Shown here: in pieces, positions 32,448-41,215 of the stretch
Numbering within the stretch: the first letter of the stretch is position 1
How the letters are laid out: each line of letters begins with the position of its first letter
Assembly: GCF_002135315.1 (NCBI RefSeq)
Contig: NZ_NEGA01000007.1
Location: forward strand, 124,001 to 188,000
Source: Acinetobacter sp. ANC 3903
GTDB taxonomy: Bacteria; Pseudomonadota; Gammaproteobacteria; Pseudomonadales; Moraxellaceae
DNA length: 64,000 nucleotides
Direction of reading: 5' to 3'
Position numbers and translations under genes: made by a program
The notes under the pieces: model-generated
Seen by the model: the letters and a program-made list of their open reading frames with translations, nothing else
Database searches by the model: none
Told to the model about the DNA's origin: nothing

Positions 32448-34190
32448 ATGTCTGAGCAATTTGATACGGATGTGCTGGTAGTAGGAACAGGGCCTGCAGG
32501 GTCAACCTTGGGGCTGGCGCTGGCCAATTATGGCATTAAAGTCCAGCTTTTTACCCAGTTTAGCTGGCTGGCCAACAGTCCACGTGCACATATTACCAAT
32601 CAGCGTGCCATGGAAGTGTTGCGCGATCTCGGCGTAGAAGAACAGGTCAAGCAAATTGCTACACCTTGGGAGCAGATGGGGGAAAGCCTGATTACCACCA
32701 GCCTGGTCGGGGAAGAAATTGCCCGTTTAAGTGCCTGGGGTACCGGTGATGAACGGCATGGCGATTATATTAAAGGCAGTCCCTGTCCATTGGTAGATTT
32801 GATCCAGCCGAAAATGGAAGCCTTGTTAGCAAAGAATGCCGCCGAACGCGGTGCGATTTATAACTTCAATACCGAATATCTGTCTCATACTCAGGATGAA
32901 CACGGTGTGATGGCAACTTTTCTAAACCGGATTACCAATACCGAGTTTAGCTTGCGGGCTAAATATCTGGTGGGTATGGATGGTGCTCGTTCAAAAGTTG
33001 TCGAGCAGTTAAATCTGCCGCTGGAAGGCGTCATGGCACGTGCTGGTACAGTGTATGTGACCTTCAAGGCGGATTTAAGCCAATATGTGCAGCATCGTCC
33101 GGCTATTCTACAATGGATTGTCAATCCCGAAGCCAGCTTTGGTGACTTGGGTATGGGGCTGCTGCGCGCCATTACGCCATGGAATGAGTGGATTATGGGT
33201 TGGGGCTTTGACATCAGTAAAGGTGAGCCACAAGTGACTGAGGAACAGGTTCGTGCCCGCCTGAATGCTTTTGTCGGGACTGAAGTTGAAGAAGTAGAAA
33301 TCCAAAAACTGTCGTATTGGTATGTGAATCAGACCTGGGCGACAGAGTATTCCAAAGGTCGTGTATTTTGTGGTGGTGATGCCGTACACCGTCATCCACC
33401 ATCCAGTGGTTTAGGCTCGAATACCTGCATGCAGGATGCTTTTAACCTCGGCTGGAAACTAGCCTATGCGGTGAAAGGCTGGGCTAAAGAAAGTCTGTTG
33501 GATTCTTATACTACTGAGCGTGCACCTGTAGGCAAGCAGATAGTCGCGCGTGCCAATCAATCCCGCTTCGACTATAAGCATCTAAAAGAAGTCTTTGGTT
33601 TTGATCATGGTGTAACCACACAGGCAGAGATGTTGCAGCGGATTTTCGCTGAAGATGACGCGGGTGCCGAGATTCGTCAGAAATTATTCAAAGCTCTGGA
33701 AATTAAACATTTCGAATTTAATGCCCAAGGGGTAGAGCTGAATCAGCGTTATGATTCAAACGCTGTCATTGCCGAGGCGACAACGGAAACCTTTGCCCAA
33801 GATCCACAGCTTTACTTGCAGGCAACGACACGCTCAGGGGCAAAAGTACCGCATACCTGGCTGATTGATGCCAAAGGACAGAAGCAATCAACCCTGGATA
33901 TCGTGGGACATGGCCGTTTTAGCTTGCTCACCGGACTGTCCGGTACAGGCTGGAAAAATGCGGTACATGCCCTGAATCTGCCTTATCTGGACGTGATTCA
34001 GATTGGTTCCCGGGAATATCGTGATGTTTATGGAACATGGAATCAGAAATCTGAAATTCATGAAGCGGGTGCTGTACTGGTGCGTCCGGATGGTTATGTG
34101 GCTTGGCGGATGCAAGACAAACCGGAAGCAGACTTTGATTATCTAAAAAACTTGCGAGAAGTATTAGAAAAAATTCAGCTTACTGTTTGA
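32448..34190 (+). CDS. FAD-dependent aromatic monooxygenase (TfdB/PHBH class)
   Basis: 580 residues of the class A flavoprotein hydroxylases. The ADP-binding motif VVGTGPAGSTLGLAL is near the N-terminus. DG motif: GMDGARSKVV near residue 180. FAD-binding motif: GDAVHRHPPSSGLGSN near 310. A C-terminal thioredoxin-like domain follows, as in phenol and 2,4-dichlorophenol hydroxylases. AAGGAG at 32436-32441 lies 6 nt before the ATG at 32448. The likely substrate is a phenolic compound; the exact one is unknown and no ring-cleavage gene is nearby. Confidence 0.87.
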   Translation: MSEQFDTDVLVVGTGPAGSTLGLALANYGIKVQLFTQFSWLANSPRAHITNQRAMEVLRDLGVEEQVKQIATPWEQMGESLITTSLVGEEIARLSAWGTGDERHGDYIKGSPCPLVDLIQPKMEALLAKNAAERGAIYNFNTEYLSHTQDEHGVMATFLNRITNTEFSLRAKYLVGMDGARSKVVEQLNLPLEGVMARAGTVYVTFKADLSQYVQHRPAILQWIVNPEASFGDLGMGLLRAITPWNEWIMGWGFDISKGEPQVTEEQVRARLNAFVGTEVEEVEIQKLSYWYVNQTWATEYSKGRVFCGGDAVHRHPPSSGLGSNTCMQDAFNLGWKLAYAVKGWAKESLLDSYTTERAPVGKQIVARANQSRFDYKHLKEVFGFDHGVTTQAEMLQRIFAEDDAGAEIRQKLFKALEIKHFEFNAQGVELNQRYDSNAVIAEATTETFAQDPQLYLQATTRSGAKVPHTWLIDAKGQKQSTLDIVGHGRFSLLTGLSGTGWKNAVHALNLPYLDVIQIGSREYRDVYGTWNQKSEIHEAGAVLVRPDGYVAWRMQDKPEADFDYLKNLREVLEKIQLTV

Positions 34191-34220
34191 CTTTGATGGG
34201 TTTTGACTGAGGGATAAATA

Positions 34221-34241
34221 GCCGGTTTCGACCGGCTTTTT
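34221..34241 (+). terminator. Terminator after the monooxygenase gene
   Basis: GCCGGT-TTCG-ACCGGC, a UUCG tetraloop hairpin, followed by T5. Confidence 0.88.
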
Positions 34242-34345
34242 GATGTGAATTTACAAAGTAGGTTAATGATCTGTTGAGACAGCTCAGGGTTTTGTTATAT
34301 TGGACAGGAAAATTTAGTGTGTATATAGATTGACAGGTATTGATT

Positions 34346-34594
34346 ATGTCGCAGTCAGGCGCGAAGCCAAATCCCAAGAAGATGATTATTCTGATGAGCC
34401 TTGGTTTACTTATTCCGATTTTTCTTGTCTCTATGGCCTATCTGGCAGTCAGTAGCGATGAGAAAAATCAGCAGAAATATAAGCAGCAACAGGCTGAAAT
34501 GCTGGAACGGATCAAAGCCCGTGAGGCGGCAGAAAGATCTGCTTCTGAGGCGACGGTAGAACCTTCTACTTCTACCCAGCAAGGCAATAAATAA
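34346..34594 (+). CDS. Small single-pass membrane protein
   Basis: 82 residues from the ATG at 34346. A short basic N-terminus is followed by one hydrophobic helix (IILMSLGLLIPIFLVSMAYL) and then a charged, Gln/Glu-rich coiled-coil-like tail. Function unknown. It is bracketed by its own terminator at 34632-34658. Confidence 0.65.
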   Translation: MSQSGAKPNPKKMIILMSLGLLIPIFLVSMAYLAVSSDEKNQQKYKQQQAEMLERIKAREAAERSASEATVEPSTSTQQGNK

Positions 34595-34631
34595 TTTATC
34601 ATTATATTGAGCTTGTTGTATTGAATTTGGG

Positions 34632-34658
34632 GCCACCGCATCATACGGTGGCTTTTTT
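34632..34658 (+). terminator. Intrinsic terminator
   Basis: GCCACCG/CGGTGGC stem with T6 tail after the small membrane protein gene. Confidence 0.88.
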
Positions 34659-34672
34659 ATGGCGAGATCGAA

Positions 34673-35119
34673 TTAATTTAGAATATCTTTTTTTAAGCTG
34701 TGGACATTAGGAATATCGGTATAGCGATAGACCTGATAGCCGGCTTCATGCAGCATGGCATCACGTTCGGCATCTTCCTGTTCTTTGCCGATATGGGTGG
34801 GATCATCCAGTTCAATAATAGCGACTACCTCAAGTTTTTGATTGAGTAAAACGAAGTCGGTGACTTTGCGATTGAACTTGTTACGGATTTTAAAATTATT
34901 GTTGGTGATGAGGGCGCTAAAAGCCACTTGAGCAAGAATATGATGTTGGGGAAAGGCTTCTTTGAGCCGAATAAACATCTTGCTTTCGAAATGCGTGATG
35001 ACGCGTTTGGGAAAGAATTTTTGCCGTGGCTTGAACAGTTGCTGAAAAACAAGGGTCAGCAAGGCTAGGCTGGCAATACAACCAATAAGGAAAAAAGTGA
35101 ATTGACTTGAATCGAACAC
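34673..35119 (-). CDS. DUF2726 domain protein with N-terminal membrane anchor
   Basis: One hydrophobic segment near the N-terminus, then a DUF2726 domain (nuclease-like fold) with FKIRNKFNRKVTDFVLL and VVAIIELDDPTH, whose Asp/Glu residues resemble a PD-(D/E)xK-type core. The start is uncertain. The frame is open to 35149, inside the terminator hairpin; GTG at 35119 gives the N-terminus MFDSSQFTFFLIG but has no clear ribosome site. About 148 residues. Confidence 0.7.
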   Translation of the reverse strand: MFDSSQFTFFLIGCIASLALLTLVFQQLFKPRQKFFPKRVITHFESKMFIRLKEAFPQHHILAQVAFSALITNNNFKIRNKFNRKVTDFVLLNQKLEVVAIIELDDPTHIGKEQEDAERDAMLHEAGYQVYRYTDIPNVHSLKKDILN

Positions 35120-35138
35120 AGCACAATCTTGATATAAG

Positions 35139-35167
35139 AAAAAACCCACTCAGTTGAGTGGGTTTTT
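35139..35167. terminator. Terminator of tRNA-Asn 1
   Basis: ACCCACTCA/TGAGTGGGT perfect stem, with A- and T-tracts. It lies 7 bp past the tRNA 3' end on the minus strand. Confidence 0.85.
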
Positions 35168-35173
35168 AGAATC

Positions 35174-35249
35174 TGGCTCTCCAACCTGGGCTCGAACCAG
35201 GGACCTGCGGATTAACAGTCCGTCGCTCTACCGACTGAGCTATTGGAGA
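35174..35249 (-). tRNA. tRNA-Asn(GUU), copy 1
   Basis: 76 nt with encoded CCA. Acceptor TCTCCAA pairs with TTGGAGA; the anticodon loop CTGTTAA gives GTT. The body is identical to the copies at 35937 and 39221. Confidence 0.96.
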
Positions 35250-35352
35250 ATCTGGTACGCATTCTATGTATCTCAGCTTACAGGGTCAAGAGTTTAGTGT
35301 TAAAAAAGCCATGAAAATGAATTGAATGTTTTAAAAATAAACTTATTGCTTA

Positions 35353-35658
35353 TTATTTAAGTGATTTTATTAAGTTTATATAATTTTCTTTGCTTTGTAA
35401 GGGCTCTGCAGCACGGCATTCATTGATCAATTTCATCAGCTCGGCTTGGCTGAGCTCAGGCTTGAGCTGTTGTTGAATGTGTTTTAAAACATCCGGGTTC
35501 TTTTGCGATAAGTTGCGGGTGCAATGAAATAAGCGTTCATACATGAGCGCGGAAGCCTGCTTTTTATTTTCAGAATTTTGACTGCATTGAAAAACGGCGA
35601 ACATGACAACAATCAAAATAATCCAAAAAATGAGAGATTTTAACCAGGTTGCATTCAT
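35353..35658 (-). CDS. Small membrane-anchored hypothetical protein
   Basis: 101 residues. An N-terminal hydrophobic helix (SLIFWIILIVVMFAVFQC) resembles a signal anchor or a lipoprotein-like segment, followed by a helical soluble tail with two further Cys residues (HCTRN, NECRA). No recognised family. It lies between two tRNA-Asn loci. Confidence 0.6.
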   Translation of the reverse strand: MNATWLKSLIFWIILIVVMFAVFQCSQNSENKKQASALMYERLFHCTRNLSQKNPDVLKHIQQQLKPELSQAELMKLINECRAAEPLQSKENYINLIKSLK

Positions 35659-35814
35659 AGAATTTTATTAAAGTCTTTTTATTAGAATGAACATAACTAA
35701 ATTTTAATCGGCGAACAATAGATAGGTGAATGGTCAACAATTTGGAGGCTGGTAGTTAAGCCAAAAGTTTAAAAAATATGAGTTATATAAGAAGCGAAGC
35801 GAAATTTAACCAAT

Positions 35815-35847
35815 AAAAAAAGCCCACTTCATTATGAGTGGGCTTTT
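35815..35847. terminator. Terminator of the tandem tRNA-Asn pair
   Basis: AGCCCACT/AGTGGGCT stem with A- and T-tracts, 9 bp beyond the 3' end of the tRNA at 35856. Confidence 0.85.
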
Positions 35848-35855
35848 TAGAATCT

Positions 35856-35931
35856 TGGCTCTTCCACCTGGGCTCGAACCAGGGACCTGCGGATTAACAG
35901 TCCGTCGCTCTACCGACTGAGCTATGGAAGA
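35856..35931 (-). tRNA. tRNA-Asn(GUU), copy 2 with variant acceptor stem
   Basis: The same tRNA body as the other copies, but the acceptor stem is TCTTCCA/TGGAAGA instead of TCTCCAA/TTGGAGA. Changes on the two sides compensate, so pairing is intact. CCA is encoded. Confidence 0.94.
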
Positions 35932-35936
35932 ATAGA

Positions 35937-36012
35937 TGGCTCTCCAACCTGGGCTCGAACCAGGGACCTGCGGATTAACAGTCCGTCGCTCTACCGACTG
36001 AGCTATTGGAGA
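35937..36012 (-). tRNA. tRNA-Asn(GUU), copy 3
   Basis: 76 nt, acceptor TCTCCAA/TTGGAGA, anticodon GTT, CCA encoded. It lies 5 bp from copy 2, surely one transcript. Confidence 0.96.
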
Positions 36013-36112
36013 ATCTGAAGCGCATTTTAGGGATGAAAACTCAAGTCGTCAACCAGATAATGTAAAGAAATGAATCATTTGCTTTATTAATATTCGTTTA
36101 GGGTGCAAAAGC

Positions 36113-36143
36113 AAAAAAATCACCCATAAAGGGTGATTTTTTA
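36113..36143. terminator. Terminator of sodB
   Basis: ATCACCC/GGGTGAT stem with A6 and T6 flanks, 28 bp past the minus-strand stop. Confidence 0.85.
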
Positions 36144-36170
36144 AACGGAAAAATAAAATAATTTCAAATC

Positions 36171-36797
36171 TTATTTTTCAACGCCAGCAGCTTGACCTGC
36201 AAGTTTAGCGTTAGCGTAGTCCCAGTTTACCAAGCTTTCCAGGAAAGTTTTGATGTAAGCAGGACGTGCATTACGGTAGTCGATATAGTAAGCATGTTCC
36301 CAAACGTCAATAGTCAACACTGCAACTTTACCGTGAGCAAGTGGAGTATCAGCATTTGAAGTTTTAAGAATAGATAAGTTGCCATTTACTTGGTCAGCAA
36401 CCAACCAAGCCCAACCTGAACCGAATTGAGTTGTTGCTGCAGCAGCAAATTCTTCAGCAAATTTTTCGTAAGAACCGAAAGCTTCATCAATTTTAGCAGC
36501 TAAAGCACCAGTCGCTTTACCGCCACCGTTTTTAGCCATACAGTTCCAATAGAATGTATGGTTCCAAACTTGAGCCGCATTGTTGAATACGCCAGCTTTA
36601 GCAGCATCACCAGCAGTTGCAGTGATGATTTCTTCTAAAGTTTTACCTTCAAGGTCTGTGCCTTTGATCAGGTTATTCAAGTTTACAACGTAAGTGTTGT
36701 GGTGCTTGTCGTGATGGTATTCTAAAGTTTCTTTGCTGATGTGCGGAGCAAGATCTTCATAACCGTATGGAAGTGCCGGTAAAGTAATGGTTGTCAT
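36171..36797 (-). CDS. sodB: Iron superoxide dismutase
   Basis: Dismutes superoxide in the cytoplasm. 208 residues with Fe/Mn-SOD ligands visible: the first-helix His in [12 protein letters not shown], the His in [14 protein letters not shown], and Asp/His in [13 protein letters not shown]. The [10 protein letters not shown] and [10 protein letters not shown] stretches favour the iron form. The frame is open to 36833, but the ATG at 36797 has AAGGAA upstream and gives the usual [13 protein letters not shown] start. Confidence 0.96.
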   Translation of the reverse strand: MTTITLPALPYGYEDLAPHISKETLEYHHDKHHNTYVVNLNNLIKGTDLEGKTLEEIITATAGDAAKAGVFNNAAQVWNHTFYWNCMAKNGGGKATGALAAKIDEAFGSYEKFAEEFAAAATTQFGSGWAWLVADQVNGNLSILKTSNADTPLAHGKVAVLTIDVWEHAYYIDYRNARPAYIKTFLESLVNWDYANAKLAGQAAGVEK

Positions 36798-36950
36798 GTT
36801 TTCAATTCCTTGCATTTTGCTGGGTTTTAACATTAAGTGGCTTTATTGTAATAGATTCTTGAGGGAAATTGCGCATTGCTTATAAATAACAATACAGAAT
36901 AAAGCCTGAATTTATACGTATAAAGAAAATGTAAAACCGCTCATGTTGAA

Positions 36951-37709
36951 TTAAATCGGATTGTTTAATTCGAAGTAACTATACTCAATATCAAACTGTT
37001 CTGAAATAGCTTTTGCCAGCCTTTGCACCCCATAACGTTCGGTTGCATGATGGCCGCAGGCATAGTAGTGCACATTCAATTCCTTGGCTTCATAAAACGT
37101 CCGTTCACTGACTTCACCGGAAATGTAAGCATCACAGTTTTGCTCCGCCGCTTTGCCAATAAAATCTTGTGCGCCCCCGGTACAGAAACCGACTTTCTGG
37201 ATTAATTTTTTATCCGCAGGTAGATGAATGGCATTAAAACCTAAACGTTCCGATACATACTGCTTAAAGTCTTCGGCAGACATGGGCTGTTTTAAATAAC
37301 CAATATTGCCAATCGGGTTGCGCTCGCCAGGATCTAAAGCTTCAATCTGTTCAAGTTCTAAAATATCGGCAATGGCAGCGTTATTGCCTAAAGCAGGATG
37401 CGAATCTAAGGGCAGGTGATAGCCTACCAAAGAGATATCATGCTGAATCAAGCTTTTAATGCGTTTGCCGCGCATACCGGTAATCGGGTAGGGTTCACCT
37501 TTCCAGAAATAGCCATGATGGACCAAGAGTAAGTCCGCACCTTGTGCAATGGCTGCGTCAATTGCATCTTGTGATGCAGTTACTGCACACAAAATTTTAT
37601 TGACTTCGGGTTTGCCTTCAATTTGCAAACCATTTGGTGCATAGTCTTTAAATTCGTGTGATTTCAGGGTCTGATCACACCACTGAATAATCTCGTTGAG
37701 CTTTGCCAT
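36951..37709 (-). CDS. Nif3-like dinuclear metal protein (YbgI family)
   Basis: 252 residues. The metal-binding patterns of the Nif3/YbgI family are visible: LLLVHHGYFWKG, DSHPALGNNAAIAD, and a C-terminal YACGHHATERYGVQ. Family members bind two metal ions and form hexameric rings. GTP cyclohydrolase I type 2 has been used as a name, but function in bacteria is not settled. Divergent from the DegS-type protease gene. Confidence 0.9.
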   Translation of the reverse strand: MAKLNEIIQWCDQTLKSHEFKDYAPNGLQIEGKPEVNKILCAVTASQDAIDAAIAQGADLLLVHHGYFWKGEPYPITGMRGKRIKSLIQHDISLVGYHLPLDSHPALGNNAAIADILELEQIEALDPGERNPIGNIGYLKQPMSAEDFKQYVSERLGFNAIHLPADKKLIQKVGFCTGGAQDFIGKAAEQNCDAYISGEVSERTFYEAKELNVHYYACGHHATERYGVQRLAKAISEQFDIEYSYFELNNPI

Positions 37710-37880
37710 AAATGTCCCGGGACTCTAAATATTTAATCTCATCAAACCATATTTTAAATTGTAACTAAAGCATCACAAAACTCTTGAATTATTTTTATGT
37801 TTCCATCTCTATTTCATTTTACAATGGCAGATAAATTACTTAGTCATCAACGAATTAAAATATTGTTAGAGGAAATTAAC

Positions 37881-39062
37881 GTGCGTCGCACCTTTTCATG
37901 GTTACCTTGGGTTTTACTCATTCTGGTTACTCTCGGTTTTCTAGTATGGCAGCAAAATCAAAAGCCCAAAGCACCTGTTGCGGCTGATGGTATAAAAATG
38001 CCTGTGGAAAAAGTAGAGCCATTAGTTAATACCAACCGAACAGGTGGAGTCAGTTCTTATAGTGCAGCAGTTAAAGTTGCAGCACCTGCCGTGGTGAATA
38101 TTTTTACCACTCAGAAAGTGAATAAGGCTGAGCATCCGCTGTTAAATGATCCTGCATTTCGTGAGTTTTTTGGTGATCAGGTTCCAGAACAATTTGGTCA
38201 GGAACCAAATGAAAATAGCCTGGGTTCAGGAGTTATTGTTCGTGCAGATGGTTATATCTTAACCAACAATCACGTAATTGCTCAGGCTGAACAGATTGTG
38301 GTGGGCTTGAATGATGGACGCCGTGCAGTCGCTAAAGTGATTGGTACAGACCCGGATTCAGATCTTGCTGTGATTAAGATCGAGCTGGATAAGCTTCCGG
38401 TGCTGCCTTTTAAATTGAGTGGAAATGAAGTCGGGGATGTGGTACTTGCGATTGGTAACCCCTTTGGTGTGGGACAAACTGTAACCCAGGGGATTATTTC
38501 TGCAACCAACCGTTCGGATTTGGGTATTAATACCTATGAAGACTTTATTCAGACCGATGCAGCCATTAATCCGGGGAACTCTGGTGGTGCATTGATTGAT
38601 GTGGCGGGTAATCTGATTGGTGTAAATACCGCTATTTTCTCTCAATCCGGTGGTTCGCTCGGGATTGGTTTTGCCATTCCTGCGAAGGTCTGTCAGCAAA
38701 TTTTGAATTCAATTTTGAAAGATGGTCGTGTGGTTCGTGGCTGGCTGGGTATTAGCCTGATGCCGGTGCAACAGGAAAACATTCTTGAGCCTAAGCAAAA
38801 TGGTGTGGTGGTTGCAGACGTATTGCCCAATGGTCCGGCTGCAAAAGCGGGTATTCGCAAAGGTGACAAAATTATTCAGGTCAATGGTGAACTCATTACT
38901 TCAGCTTCTCACCTGATTAATTATGTCGCGTTGCAAGCCCCGAATAGCCGCATTAACGTTGAAGTGGTACGTGATGAGAAACCAATCACTGTGAATGTAG
39001 TGGTGACCGAACGTAAGGCACAGAATAATAATTCACAATATATTCCTTTACCTCAACAATAA
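37881..39062 (+). CDS. degS: Membrane-anchored DegS/AlgW-type serine protease
   Basis: Periplasmic site-1 protease of the HtrA family, expected to cut an anti-sigma factor under envelope stress. 393 residues: one N-terminal membrane anchor (WLPWVLLILVTLGFLVW), a trypsin-like domain with triad H131 (TNNHVI), D161 (DSDLAVIK) and S234 (NPGNSGGA), and one C-terminal PDZ domain. One PDZ plus an anchor favours DegS/AlgW over DegP. The frame is open from 37797, but AGAGGA at 37868-37873, 7 nt before a GTG at 37881, gives the family-like start. Confidence 0.88.
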   Translation: MRRTFSWLPWVLLILVTLGFLVWQQNQKPKAPVAADGIKMPVEKVEPLVNTNRTGGVSSYSAAVKVAAPAVVNIFTTQKVNKAEHPLLNDPAFREFFGDQVPEQFGQEPNENSLGSGVIVRADGYILTNNHVIAQAEQIVVGLNDGRRAVAKVIGTDPDSDLAVIKIELDKLPVLPFKLSGNEVGDVVLAIGNPFGVGQTVTQGIISATNRSDLGINTYEDFIQTDAAINPGNSGGALIDVAGNLIGVNTAIFSQSGGSLGIGFAIPAKVCQQILNSILKDGRVVRGWLGISLMPVQQENILEPKQNGVVVADVLPNGPAAKAGIRKGDKIIQVNGELITSASHLINYVALQAPNSRINVEVVRDEKPITVNVVVTERKAQNNNSQYIPLPQQ

Positions 39063-39105
39063 GGCAATCTTTAGATTGATCGATATTGAGATGGGGTAAA
39101 TAGAT

Positions 39106-39132
39106 AAAAAGCGCATTTCGATGCGCTTTTTT
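39106..39132 (+). terminator. Terminator of degS
   Basis: GCGCAT-TTCG-ATGCGC hairpin with a UUCG tetraloop and T6 tail. Confidence 0.9.
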
Positions 39133-39183
39133 ATTGGGTGATTTTCACGGTTATTAAAGCAGAGTTACAAATAACCAAGACAA

Positions 39184-39215
39184 AAAAAGCCCGCTTTAAT
39201 GCTGCGGGCTTTTTC
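39184..39215. terminator. Terminator of tRNA-Asn copy 4
   Basis: AAGCCCGC/GCGGGCTT stem with A- and T-tracts, 6 bp past the minus-strand tRNA end. Confidence 0.85.
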
Positions 39216-39220
39216 GTATT

Positions 39221-39296
39221 TGGCTCTCCAACCTGGGCTCGAACCAGGGACCTGCGGATTAACAGTCCGTCGCTCTACCGACTGAGCTATTGGAGA
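39221..39296 (-). tRNA. tRNA-Asn(GUU), copy 4
   Basis: 76 nt, identical to copies 1 and 3 (acceptor TCTCCAA/TTGGAGA, anticodon GTT, CCA encoded). It is alone, 3.2 kb from the others. Confidence 0.96.
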
Positions 39297-39534
39297 ATCT
39301 GCATGCGATTATAAGGAGATTTTGCAGGGGGTCAAGCTAAAAGTGTCATGATTCCTTAATTTTTCTACCGTATGCTTTTTATTTAAACAACTAAATTGAA
39401 AATGTTAAAAAAACTTGCACAGCCAAAATGGGCTTGTTAGATTAAATTCATAACAGAGCGTTTGAATGAAAGTTCAAACAGTGTGGATTTAAACCAACTT
39501 GCCAGCACTAAAATGGCTAAACAGGAGAAAGCGA

Positions 39535-39993
39535 ATGCATACGCTGACCATTGCCGAAATTTTTTCAAATTTATCTTTTTATCAAGACAATTACCTTTCA
39601 ATTATTCAAGATCCAGAGCGCTATCAAACAGCCGTAGAGGATGCTTATATTCAGGTCTGGCCTGTGGGCACTCAGGCTTTATATCTGGGCGATTTATTGC
39701 AGTTGTGGTTTAGTGATAAATGGTTAATCGATTCACCCTGTCAATTGCTCCTGGACAGCTATTCCAAGGGACGTAAGCAGCCCTTGCAGCGTGAGCATGA
39801 CCTATATTTGTATCAATTGAATGGTAGCGCTTTATCGGGACGCAACAATTCTAAAGTGTGGTCGGTTTCGGAACAGAAAAAACTCTCGGTTTCTCTGGAT
39901 AGCGTATTTAAGTATTTATGTATCTATAAGGGAACTTCGCGTCCGGAAGTGTCTTTATCAGCACTCACAAAATCATTTAAATCAGCCGTTTAA
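39535..39993 (+). CDS. Hypothetical protein
   Basis: 152 residues from the ATG at 39535, which has AGGAG at 39523-39527 (7 nt spacing). An earlier in-frame ATG at 39499 has none. The protein is soluble, rich in Leu, Ser and Tyr, with no membrane segment and no motif that I recognise. Not obviously part of an operon. Confidence 0.7.
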   Translation: MHTLTIAEIFSNLSFYQDNYLSIIQDPERYQTAVEDAYIQVWPVGTQALYLGDLLQLWFSDKWLIDSPCQLLLDSYSKGRKQPLQREHDLYLYQLNGSALSGRNNSKVWSVSEQKKLSVSLDSVFKYLCIYKGTSRPEVSLSALTKSFKSAV

Positions 39994-40087
39994 TTATGCA
40001 TAAACAATCATGCATTAGCATAAGAGCTTAGGAAATGACTTAAGCTCTCTCACCATCTTTCAATACTCATTGAATGATCAGGATGTG

Positions 40088-40522
40088 CTATGCACGGATA
40101 ATCATGCAAGTTGCAGTGGCATGAGCATAAAGTTTGCCATCTTCATCGACAATTTGCCCCTCAGAAATACCCAGGTTCTTACTGATATTAATGATCGTGC
40201 CAATTGCGATGAGTTCTTTGTTCTGCGGAATTGGACGGCACATTTTGACATTTAAATCGATTGTGCCGTAGCCAATGCCTGCTTCCAGCATGGAAAAAAC
40301 TGCACATCCGGTAACTGAGTCTAAGACTGTGGCGGCAAACCCGCCGTGCACGCCGCCAAGCGGGTTTAAATGGCGCTGGTCCGCTTTGACTTTAAAATGC
40401 ACTTCACCCAGTTCAACTTTTTCAGTCAGCATGGGAATAGTTTCGCTCATTGAAGGTGCTGGAAGTGTTCCGGCGCACATTGCCTGCATAATTTCTAAGC
40501 CAGACATTTGTTGAGGATTCAT
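40088..40522 (-). CDS. PaaI-type hotdog thioesterase
   Basis: 144-residue hotdog-fold protein. HLNPLGGVHGGFAATVLDSVTGCAV carries the family HGG motif and the catalytic acidic residue, and TIDLNVKMCRPIP is the second conserved strand. It probably hydrolyses an acyl-CoA of unknown identity. Monocistronic, with no pathway context. Confidence 0.87.
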   Translation of the reverse strand: MNPQQMSGLEIMQAMCAGTLPAPSMSETIPMLTEKVELGEVHFKVKADQRHLNPLGGVHGGFAATVLDSVTGCAVFSMLEAGIGYGTIDLNVKMCRPIPQNKELIAIGTIINISKNLGISEGQIVDEDGKLYAHATATCMIIRA

Positions 40523-40669
40523 TCTGTTCGTCCTTAATTTGAATTAGGTTCCTTTTTGGAACTTAAAACCAATTAATCAAAAAACAGACTGAACGTCAAC
40601 GCGTGTAAATGGAACGCTCAGTCCATTCCATGGGATTTGAATTTGCGCTTATAAGATAGATCGATTTAT

Positions 40670-40918
40670 TTAGTAGCTATAAGACAGATAAATTTTATCA
40701 AAGCTGTCAAATTGCTGCAGAATTTTCATGGCGATTTCCTCGCCTGTGGCCCAAGTGGTGACTGACGTTTTTGGGTTAATATCAATAATGTCTAGATTCA
40801 GGCAGAGGGTTTGCGGGCTTTCAATAATAATAAACTGAGGGGAGCAGGGCTTTAAGCACTTGGCAATATAGCGTTTAATATTTTCTTTTTGATATACATC
40901 AATAATTTTATAGCGCAT
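40670..40918 (-). CDS. Small hypothetical protein
   Basis: 82 residues from the ATG at 40918, chosen because GAGG lies 7 nt upstream; an ATG at 40948 in frame has no ribosome site. Mixed alpha/beta composition, with no membrane segment and no recognised domain. Located between the thioesterase and transporter genes. Confidence 0.6.
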   Translation of the reverse strand: MRYKIIDVYQKENIKRYIAKCLKPCSPQFIIIESPQTLCLNLDIIDINPKTSVTTWATGEEIAMKILQQFDSFDKIYLSYSY

Positions 40919-41215
40919 GTGCTGCCCTCGATTGTCTATCATCTGCATTATTTAAACGTATTTTAAAGTTTAAATGAAACTTTTTACAAAGATATTAAAA
41001 GTTAAATGTATCAAAAAAGTATTTTATTAGATTTGAACAGTAAGAAATCATGCAGCTTAAGCGTCGATTTTAAGTGCTTAGTGAGCTAAATGTTGCTGTG
41101 CGCTGTTAAGCTGGCTAATCTGTGAATTGAATAAACATAAGTAGAAAAGCCTTATAGATTTCATAAGCGGAATTCGCTATATCTAAGCGATGCTGTTGAA
41201 TAGGGATGCTCAACC

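Noticed and set aside
34673..35149. Longer start of the DUF2726 gene at 35149
   Set aside because: That GTG lies inside the hairpin that terminates tRNA-Asn copy 1, making it an unlikely translation start.
39462..39713. 83-codon open frame overlapping the gene at 39535
   Set aside because: It overlaps in another frame a gene with a good AGGAG site and has no recognisable protein character beyond the overlap.
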